Source: CAZMNY01 sp964567745
GTDB lineage: Bacteria > Planctomycetota > Planctomycetia > Pirellulales > Pirellulaceae
DNA: 37,486 nt
Assembly: GCA_964567745.1 (NCBI GenBank)
Contig: CAZMNY010000060.1
Coordinates: 1-37,486 of the forward strand
Direction: 5' to 3'
Positions 16,881 to 23,309 of this stretch are shown here, in pieces (position 1 is the first letter of the stretch; each line of letters starts with the position of its first letter). A program made the translations under genes and the position numbers. Under the pieces are notes generated by a model. It searched no databases. It was given only the letters and a program-made list of their open reading frames with translations, and was not told the DNA's origin.

Positions 16881-17057
16881 CTTGCCCGCTGTTTCTCGAG
16901 GCGTGGCGACTTCCTCTCCGCAACTCGGGCAATCGAATTGAATGTCCTCGTCAGCCGCCGCTTCGAGTTCTGGCGTCGACTGTGCGACCGGCTGAGTCGG
17001 CTTGGAAACGGCTGGCTCGGAAACGGGCGCGCTTGGCTTGGAAACAGTCGAGGCGGG

Positions 17058-17060
17058 CTA
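17058..17060 (-). other. In-frame TAG joining two halves of one reading frame
   Basis: This single stop is the only break in a continuous minus-strand frame from 17939 to 15588. The codons around it are TCC-TAG-CCC. Two nearby linker motifs read TCC-AAG-CCA and TCC-AAG-CCG (Ser-Lys-Pro), so one base change from AAG would restore another Ser-Lys-Pro. Confidence 0.8.
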
Positions 17061-17939
17061 GGAAGCGGACGGGATCTTCAAGACCAGATCGCAATGCGGG
17101 CACTTTCCTTTTTTGCCTTGCGATCCCGGCGGCGTGCGAACCAACTTCGAACAGCTGGGGCAATCAAATGCGACTCCTTTCTCGTTCGCCGAGCCGGGTT
17201 GGGCATTGGAAGGCTTTTCGTTCGACTCGCTTTCCGACTTGGGAGGAGTCGATTCGGAAGGAATGTCCATCAGCGCCTGGCAATGTGGACACTTACCCTT
17301 CTTGCCAGCCACGCTTGCAGGCGTACGAACCAGTTTGCCGCACGACTTGCAATCAAATTCGATTGAGCCAGAGGCAGCCGGTTTCGATGGCTTGTCCGGC
17401 GACTCGCGAATGGCGGCGCGCTTTCGTTTCTTCTTTGCTTCAGGCGCAGGGGACGTTGAGCTCGGAATACGAAACTTTGACTCGCAGCTAGGGCACTGGC
17501 CCATTTTTCCGGCAGCGGACGCGGGCGTCGAAACGCTGTGTTGGCAACTCGGGCAGAAAAACTGAATCGACTCGGGAGCCGACGGTTTTGCCTCGGGTTT
17601 CGCGCTCGAATCGGTGCGTGGTGCTGTCGATTGACGTGGGATTCGAACGACCGCGTCGCAGTGCGGACATTTTCCTTTCTTGCCCGCCGCCGTAGCTGGC
17701 GTACGCACCAGTTTGTTGCAGCCCTTGCAAATAAACTCGATCGGGCCGGACGTATGCGTCTCGCTATCGTCCGAGTCAAATCCGAGCAGCAGGTCGTCTT
17801 CGTTGACGGAATCGGTCTCGGATTTCTCCGGTATCTTTACTTTTGCCTTGCATTTGGGGCATGTCCCGGTGCGTCCCCGCATCGCGTCGGGAGTTCGCGC
17901 GAGGTTTCCGCAATGGTTGCAGTGAAACTCAATCGGCAT
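17058..17939 (-). CDS. Tandem zinc-ribbon protein (five ribbons; N-terminal part of the split frame)
   Basis: A 293-residue protein made of five similar ribbons of about 36 residues, each of the form [IV]xFxCxxC...TP...(G)K.GxCPxC....IP, joined by charged or Pro/Ser-rich linkers. Ribbon starts are IEFHCNHC, IEFICKGC, IQFFCPSC, IEFDCKSC and VAFDCPSC. A sixth ribbon (IQFDCPSC) lies just past the stop. I chose the ATG at 17939 because it opens straight into ribbon 1 and has an AGGAG site 11 bases upstream; a TTG-initiated extension adds 40 featureless residues. Each ribbon has four Cys, so likely one zinc per repeat. Such ribbons usually act as structural or protein/nucleic-acid-binding modules; the target is unknown. 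Confidence 0.72.
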   Translation of the reverse strand: MPIEFHCNHCGNLARTPDAMRGRTGTCPKCKAKVKIPEKSETDSVNEDDLLLGFDSDDSETHTSGPIEFICKGCNKLVRTPATAAGKKGKCPHCDAVVRIPRQSTAPRTDSSAKPEAKPSAPESIQFFCPSCQHSVSTPASAAGKMGQCPSCESKFRIPSSTSPAPEAKKKRKRAAIRESPDKPSKPAASGSIEFDCKSCGKLVRTPASVAGKKGKCPHCQALMDIPSESTPPKSESESNEKPSNAQPGSANEKGVAFDCPSCSKLVRTPPGSQGKKGKCPHCDLVLKIPSAS

Positions 17940-18206
17940 CTTCGTAACAACTCCTAGAGCTCCCAAGGGAGCCAACTCCGACTCGAATCGAGCCTGCCAG
18001 CTTTGTTTGCTCTCGCCGGTTGCACGATCACGTGCTGCTTGCACGGATGCCTTGTTCAACCACGGACCACGTGGTGGTAGTTCGTTCCAAACGAACAGAT
18101 ATCAACTACTCAGCATAACAACGACCGGCCGTTCCGGCCAGAATTCGAGCCTTCCGGGCGACCCCCGCCGATTCCTCAAGGTCGGCTTGGTTGCTATCGT
18201 GTTGCC

Positions 18207-20219
18207 ATGTCCAAATTATTGACCGCCGACGAGATCTTGGGGCCGGAGGGCCGGATTGCGGGACGCCTCGAGCGTTACGAGGAGCGGCCGCAGCAGTTGG
18301 AAATGGCTCGAGCCGTCGCGGAATCAATCGCCTCGGAAAATCACTTGATCGTGGAGGCCGGGACGGGGGTGGGTAAGAGTTTCGCCTATTTGACTCCCGC
18401 GATCCTCTGGGCCACGGAGCCAGGCGCCAAGAGCCGCCGAGTGGTGATTTCTACCCACACGATTAGCCTCCAGGAACAACTGCTGTCCAAGGACATTCCG
18501 CTGCTCAACGCCGTGATCCCCCGCGAGTTTTCCTCGGTGCTCGTCAAAGGCCGAAACAACTACCTCAGCCGACGCCGACTCGATACCGCCGTCTCTCGAT
18601 CCAACACCCTATTCAACAACGAAACCGAACTGAACGAACTCCGCAAAATCCGTCAGTGGACCCGAGACACGCTCGACGGTTCTCGAAGCGATCTCCAATT
18701 TCGTCCGACGGCCACTGTTTGGGGCGAGGCGTCGAGCGACAGCGGGAACTGCCTGGGACGTTCGTGCGGCTCGTACAACGATTGTTTTTATTACCAAGCG
18801 CGGCGCCGCGTCGAACACGCTCAGATCATCGTCGTAAACCACGCGCTGTTCTTCAGCGACCTCGCCCTGCGGCGGCTCAATGTCAGCATCTTGCCCGACT
18901 ACGACGCCGTGATCTTTGACGAAGCCCACACATTGGAATCCGTGGCCGGTTCGCATCTCGGCCTGACGATTACCAGCGGCCAAATCGACTACACGTTGAA
19001 CCGCCTATACAACGATCGCACTCAAAAGGGTCTCTTGCGACACCACAATTTGAAGGCGGAGGAGCAAGAGGTCGATCGCTGTCGAGTGGTCGCTGAACAT
19101 TTCTTCGACCGCATTCTGGATTGGAGCGAGCGCGAAGAGAATCGAACCGGGCGCGTGCACGAACCGTTCCTGGACCGCAATCAGTTGTCGCCGGTGCTCA
19201 ATAAGCTCGCCGGCATGATCGGCAGACACGCTCGCGGTTTAACCGACGCGTCCGAGCGAAAGAATCTCGAGTCGGCTTCGGACCGGCTCAAGTCGCTCAG
19301 CAGCGGAATCGATGATTGGGTGAAACAGTCGTCGGCCGGCCATGTCTACTGGACAGAAAACATCGCCTCGCGGTACGGGCGCCGCACCTCGCTCAGTTCG
19401 GCGCCCGTCGACGTCGGCCCGCTCCTCCGCGAACAGCTTTTTCAAAAGACGAAGACGGTCATCATGGCCAGTGCAACGATGGCGGTCGGCAAGGGCGAAT
19501 CGCCTTTCGATTTTCAGAAGACGCGGCTGGGCATCACCCACTGTGGCACGAAGAAGTTGGGCAGCCCATTTGATTTTCGTCGCCAAGCCTCGCTGATCGT
19601 CGTACGTGGTATGGCGGATCCGTCGCGTGATCGAAAGAGGCACGAGTCGCAGTGCCAGGAGATGGTTCGCCGCTACGTCGAGCGAAGCGATGGTCGAGCG
19701 TTCGTTTTGTTTACGTCCTACTCGATGATGAAGAACGTGGGACAGGCGCTCACACCCTGGTTGGCCGCCAACGACATGGCGCTCTACAGCCAAGCAGACG
19801 GCACGCCTCGCAGCAGGTTGCTCGAGCAGTTCAAAGCCAACCCACGCGGCGTGTTGCTCGGCGTCGACAGTTTCTGGCAAGGAGTCGACGTTCCCGGCGA
19901 CGCGCTTCAAAACGTGATTATAGCCAAACTGCCATTCGCCGTCCCCGACCACCCCTTGCTGGAAGCTCGCTTGGAGGCAATCCGCGAGGCTGGCGGCAAC
20001 CCCTTTGCGGATTATCAACTGCCGCAGGCGGTCCTCAAGTTGAGACAGGGATTCGGACGCTTGATTCGCACGGATCAGGACCGAGGCATCGTGGTGATTC
20101 TCGATCCACGCATCTACACGAAGCCCTACGGCCGCGTGTTCATCGATTCGCTGCCCGATTGCGAACTGGTCGAAGAGTCGTACGAGGCCAGCCCCAACTC
20201 GGCCGATTTCGGCAGCTAG
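18207..20219 (+). CDS. dinG: DinG-family ATP-dependent helicase
   Basis: A 670-residue superfamily 2 helicase of the XPD/DinG group, which unwinds DNA 5'-3' and resolves R-loops and other structures. Motifs in order: Q-like YEERPQQLEMA (24-34), Walker A EAGTGVGKS (50-58), motif Ia STHTISLQEQL, DEAH box (238-241), MASATM motif III, and motif VI QGFGRLIRTDQDRG near the C-terminus. Three Fe-S-type cysteines, C182, C187 and C193, have E. coli DinG spacing, but the first expected cysteine is Ser (S121 in RNNYLSRRRL). There is no exonuclease domain. It is divergent from the zinc-ribbon gene (267 bp between starts) and is followed by a cluster of hairpins. Confidence 0.92.
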   Translation: MSKLLTADEILGPEGRIAGRLERYEERPQQLEMARAVAESIASENHLIVEAGTGVGKSFAYLTPAILWATEPGAKSRRVVISTHTISLQEQLLSKDIPLLNAVIPREFSSVLVKGRNNYLSRRRLDTAVSRSNTLFNNETELNELRKIRQWTRDTLDGSRSDLQFRPTATVWGEASSDSGNCLGRSCGSYNDCFYYQARRRVEHAQIIVVNHALFFSDLALRRLNVSILPDYDAVIFDEAHTLESVAGSHLGLTITSGQIDYTLNRLYNDRTQKGLLRHHNLKAEEQEVDRCRVVAEHFFDRILDWSEREENRTGRVHEPFLDRNQLSPVLNKLAGMIGRHARGLTDASERKNLESASDRLKSLSSGIDDWVKQSSAGHVYWTENIASRYGRRTSLSSAPVDVGPLLREQLFQKTKTVIMASATMAVGKGESPFDFQKTRLGITHCGTKKLGSPFDFRRQASLIVVRGMADPSRDRKRHESQCQEMVRRYVERSDGRAFVLFTSYSMMKNVGQALTPWLAANDMALYSQADGTPRSRLLEQFKANPRGVLLGVDSFWQGVDVPGDALQNVIIAKLPFAVPDHPLLEARLEAIREAGGNPFADYQLPQAVLKLRQGFGRLIRTDQDRGIVVILDPRIYTKPYGRVFIDSLPDCELVEESYEASPNSADFGS

Positions 20220-20221
20220 TT

Positions 20222-20290
20222 ACGTTGCCTCTCAACGTCGCCTTGCAACGTCGTCTTTCGCTCCGCGAAAGTGGCGCTTGGTCCGCCAAG
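20222..20290 (+). repeat. Cluster of three hairpins after dinG
   Basis: Immediately after the dinG stop: ACGTTG/CAACGT (20222-20227 with 20233-20238), CTTTCGC/GCGAAAG (20255-20261 with 20265-20271) and CTTGG/CCAAG (20277-20281 with 20286-20290). The CTTTCGCTCCGCGAAAG text looks like a planctomycete intergenic palindrome. It may act as a transcript end or a REP-like element; no U-tract is present. Confidence 0.55.
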
Positions 20291-20430
20291 AGGCGGTCTC
20301 GGGAGTGCCAAGTGCACGAATGACCCCGACGAGCTTTGCGTCGTGCCGGTGAATCAGGTTCATGAGCTAAACGCGCCGCCAACTCGGTCGCCAAGACATC
20401 CTAGACATCTGAGGTTTTGACAAGTGGTTT

Positions 20431-20577
20431 TCAGGCATTTTGGACGTTTCCATTTGTAGGTTTCAAGAAGGCGATGATGTCTGGGTTTTTTCGCTTAATT
20501 GTCTCGAGGTAGGCAGCTGCGTCGTATGCAGTCCTCGTTTTCCAAACGCATGTGAGGATGCGGATCCATCGGGAGGC
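20431..20577 (-). pseudogene. Possible 3' relic of a transposase
   Basis: A 49-codon minus-strand open stretch ending at TGA 20431-20433 reads WIRILTCVWKTRTAYDAAAY, then LETIKRKNPDIIAFL. The R+L...W+.....YD...YL..+K++ pattern resembles, from memory, the C-terminal tail of transposases of the IS110/IS116 kind. No catalytic region, start codon or terminal repeat is present. The assignment is tentative; the rest of the element is gone. Confidence 0.35.
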
Positions 20578-20604
20578 GTTGCCCGTAGGCTACGTTGAGG
20601 TAGG

Positions 20605-20673
20605 CCGTTGGCCAACGGGGTGCGCGGGGCGACGCGGATAGGTGAGTCGGGTACGTTGCCCCCAAGGGCAACG
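20605..20673. repeat. Two close palindromes
   Basis: CCGTTGGCCAACGG (20605-20618) is a perfect 14-bp palindrome. CGTTGCCC-CCAA-GGGCAACG (20654-20673) is a perfect 8-bp stem. Both lie in the 704-bp gap (20220-20923) between dinG and the next gene, where I see no intact coding sequence. Confidence 0.6.
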
Positions 20674-20725
20674 CTGTGAAGCGAATTGGGCGAGGCTATC
20701 GACGGTCGAGGAATCGCTTGCCCTT

Positions 20726-20780
20726 GGCTTGGAAGTGCCGAACCGACGATGTTGTGTGCCCCGGGCTTGGAAGTGCCGAA
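20726..20780 (+). repeat. Pair of 17-bp direct repeats
   Basis: GGCTTGGAAGTGCCGAA occurs at 20726-20742 and 20764-20780, 38 bp apart start to start. It is upstream of the second isomerase-like gene. It could be a duplication scar or a regulatory iteration. Confidence 0.55.
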
Positions 20781-20923
20781 GTGCGCGCTTAGCCCAGTGG
20801 CACACCGAATTTCTTGCTTCTACGACAAAAGACGGTGCCTGCATTTGAGATTTCGCTCGTGGCGGATTAGGATCACCGACAAGCCTTTGGACTGCCCGGA
20901 CCATCATCATAGGACTTGCAACG

Positions 20924-21772
20924 ATGCCCTCACGAAGACGATTCATGGCCCTTTCCGCCGCCGCTGCAGCCGGGGCGACATTGTTTGATGTTCCCGCCAT
21001 CTTGAAAGCTGCCGAAGGCGATAAAGCGTACGGCGGATTGCCGATGGGCGCGCAGAGTTATTCGTTGCGAAAGTTCAAAGTCCACGAGGCGATTCGGCAC
21101 TTGCAAGGCATGGGCCTGCACCACGTTGAATTCTACTCCGCTCATCTTCCCTTGAATGCGGATGCCGGCAATATCCGCGAGCTCAAAACGTTGCTCAAGA
21201 AGGCCGAAATTTCGATCAGCGCCCACGGCGTCAACGGCTTTACCAAGAATCACGAAGCCAATCGCAAGACGTTTGAGTTCGCCAAGAGAGCAGGCATCAA
21301 GAACATTACCGCGAATCCGCAACTCGACTCATTCGACAGCCTCGACAAACTTGTTGCCGAGTACAACATTCGCATCGCGATTCATAACCATGGACCGGGC
21401 GCGCTTTATGACAAGATTTCCGACGTCGAGAAAGCGGTCGAGGATCACCACCCGCTTATTGGAGCGTGTGTCGACACGGGCCATTTCATCCGGTCGAAGG
21501 AAGATCCGGTCGAAGCCGTGCTCAAACTCAACAAGCGAGTTTTCGCGCTGCATATCAAGGATGAAGAGAAACGCGAGAAACATTCGCGCAATGTCATCAT
21601 CGGATCCGGCCACTTGGATCTTGTCGGCCTCTTCAAGGCTCTCAAGAAAGTCAAATTCCCGGCGGACGGCGCCGTCTCGTTGGAATACGAAGCCAATCCA
21701 GACAACCCGATCGACGACATGAAACAATGCCTCGTCGCCGCCCAAAAGGCCTTCGCCAAAGCGGCCGGCTAG
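20924..21772 (+). CDS. Tat-exported sugar phosphate isomerase/epimerase-like TIM-barrel protein
   Basis: A 282-residue member of the xylose isomerase-like TIM-barrel superfamily, smaller than the one at 4228-5178 and clearly divergent from it. The N-terminus is a twin-arginine signal (SRRRFMALSAAAAAGATLF). Barrel features are GLPMGAQSYSLRKF, LHHVEFYSAHLPL, ISAHGVN, ITANPQLDSF, IRIAIHNHGP (putative metal His), GACVDTGHFIRS (Asp/His ligands), VFALHIKDEE and AVSLEYEANPDNP (Glu ligand). Full length is retained, so it is probably active on a sugar-like substrate in the periplasm. It stands in the middle of a degraded, repeat-rich region but shows no damage itself. Confidence 0.85.
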   Translation: MPSRRRFMALSAAAAAGATLFDVPAILKAAEGDKAYGGLPMGAQSYSLRKFKVHEAIRHLQGMGLHHVEFYSAHLPLNADAGNIRELKTLLKKAEISISAHGVNGFTKNHEANRKTFEFAKRAGIKNITANPQLDSFDSLDKLVAEYNIRIAIHNHGPGALYDKISDVEKAVEDHHPLIGACVDTGHFIRSKEDPVEAVLKLNKRVFALHIKDEEKREKHSRNVIIGSGHLDLVGLFKALKKVKFPADGAVSLEYEANPDNPIDDMKQCLVAAQKAFAKAAG

Positions 21773-21813
21773 GCAGCGCCTCCTGGGCCGGAATGTTCAG
21801 CCCAGGTCGGTCG

Positions 21814-22083
21814 TCAACTTGCTCGAGGGAATCGCCGAGTTGGCGGAGCCGAACACTTTGCTTTGAGCAAAATCAGCCAACTGAGAATTGGAATATTGTC
21901 GAACGAACAGATCGGATGGAGGCAGAGAGGACAGCGCGAATTTGGTTTCCAGAGCGGCACGTTGGCCGGCAATCGGTAGATCACCACATTCATGAAACTG
22001 CCCGCGCAGGCCCCAAGTCCGAACAGCCATGCTGCCAGGAACCACGCCAAATCGATGAACGTCTGGCTGAGTTCAATCAACAC
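21814..22083 (-). pseudogene. 3'-truncated prepilin peptidase (A24 family)
   Basis: An 89-codon frame starting at a GTG with a GGAAGAG site upstream. It matches the N-terminal part of type IV prepilin leader peptidases: a first helix (FIDLAWFLAAWLFGLGACAG), GSFMNVVIYRLP, the first cysteine pair in SRCPLCLHPI, then FDNIPILSWLILL. Homology stops near LKAKC, where the second cysteine pair should start. The remaining six helices and both catalytic aspartates (including the GxGD site) are absent. The last 15 residues are unrelated read-through. The fragment cannot be an active peptidase. A deletion or rearrangement near 21860 explains it best. Confidence 0.72.
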
Positions 22084-22304
22084 GTCTCTTCCTCAACGGT
22101 CTTCGTGACTACTCCGCCACCAGCCGACGGCTGGACAAAACCCCGATTAAGGGTAGCTCGCCAAGAAGACACCGCGAACGAGCTTCATCGAACCGACAGT
22201 GTCATGCCGCCCCAACGACCGTCACAAACCTCAGAACCCATCGCACGCAACCGAGTGCAAAGTGATGAGTGCAAAGTGCGATATGGGAGAGCCCAACGAG
22301 CCTT

Positions 22305-22522
22305 GGAGATCGTCCAGCTTCTGTGCGCCGTTTGCTGCATCGGGTACCAACGTTGCCCCGAAGGGTCCCGAAGGGGCGCAACATACCAACCCAGGGCGGC
22401 GCTTGCGGTTTCGCCTCAAGACTTCCCCTGGGCTGGTATGTCGCACCCCTTCGGGGCAACGCGCAGGCGCCCGTCAAGACTCACAAGCTAAAGCGCCGGC
22501 ATTTGAAAGCTGGACGATCTCC
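22305..22522. repeat. 218-bp palindromic (MITE-like) element
   Basis: The ends are a perfect 16-bp inverted repeat: GGAGATCGTCCAGCTT (22305-22320) and AAGCTGGACGATCTCC (22507-22522). A second, longer imperfect pair lies inside, 22351-22396 with 22425-22461; the left arm carries 9 extra bases from a small duplication. The whole element could fold into a long two-part hairpin. It has no credible gene. No clear target-site duplication was seen. Confidence 0.7.
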
Positions 22523-23291
22523 TTGCCTCGTTCGATTTGCCGAAGCGATCCCGATTCTCCGATCGTTGGCCGCCGCCACGAAGGCGTCCTTGACCGATTT
22601 ATCGCAGGTCGCGTCAACGCAGTTGGCGCTGCCGGAAGCAGACGTCGAGCAACTTGCCTCGCGATCATCTGAGGCGTTTCGAGCCGCCAAGCAATTGATG
22701 GGGAATCGCGAGTTTAGCGCTGCGGCGAGCCTGTTGGAGGCTATTCCGCCGTCAGGTCGCGACGAGGTGTTTCAGGCCGTGTTGGCTGAATCCGTTTCCT
22801 GTCGAGATGAGGTCGTCAAGTTAATTTCGTCCATTCGACGGGCGCTCCAGTCTGGACGGAGCGGCGACCTTGCCCCAAAAATTGATCGGCTGCTGGCGAT
22901 CGTTCCCGATGATCGAAAAGTTCAGCGATTGGCCATCGAGGTTCGCGATTCGTTGATGCATGAAGCTCGCAAGCGACTAAAGAACAACGAATACGCAGTC
23001 GCGCTGGACGTTCTGCAACGTACGCCGCTGGCCGAACTCGAACTCAAACGACCGGTGGTGGGCACCGACCAAGTGTCGCTGGCGGACGCATGGTGGCGAC
23101 GGGCCAAAACGGATGCCGCGTATCGCAGCGCGATCCGCCGCCGCGCCAAGCACTGGTACTCAATCGCGATCGAGAATCTGCCTCAAGGGCTGCAGCGAAT
23201 CAAAGTCGAAATGCGGCTCGATGAGATGGCGCGGGAATCGCTGTCGATTGCGCCGGTAGTCAGCTGGGGGCGAGAGTACGGAGAGGAGTAA
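22523..23291 (+). pseudogene. 5'-truncated coding fragment with repeat-derived leader
   Basis: An open frame runs from 22269, but its first 85 or so codons translate the palindromic element. Real-looking protein begins just after it (AEAIPILRSLAAATKASL) and continues for about 250 residues of helical, TPR-like sequence. It ends with WWRRAKTDAAYRSAIRRRAK and HWYSIAIENLPQGLQRIKVE. From memory, that ending resembles the C-terminal part of large planctomycete proteins such as kinase-linked or propeptide-type proteins. No start codon with a ribosome-binding site is evident, so this is probably the 3' remnant of a longer gene whose 5' part was lost. A short expressed protein from ATG 22697 cannot be excluded. 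Confidence 0.55.
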
Positions 23292-23309
23292 GAGTACGAG
23301 TAAGAGTGA

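Noticed and set aside
17058..17060. Programmed amber read-through or pyrrolysine
   Set aside because: Nothing nearby (PYLIS-like stem, methyltransferase context) supports it; a single base change or sequencing error is simpler. Kept only as a checkable option.
17940..18059. TTG-initiated 40-residue extension of the zinc-ribbon protein
   Set aside because: No domain content, and the ATG at 17939 has an AGGAG site and begins exactly at ribbon 1.
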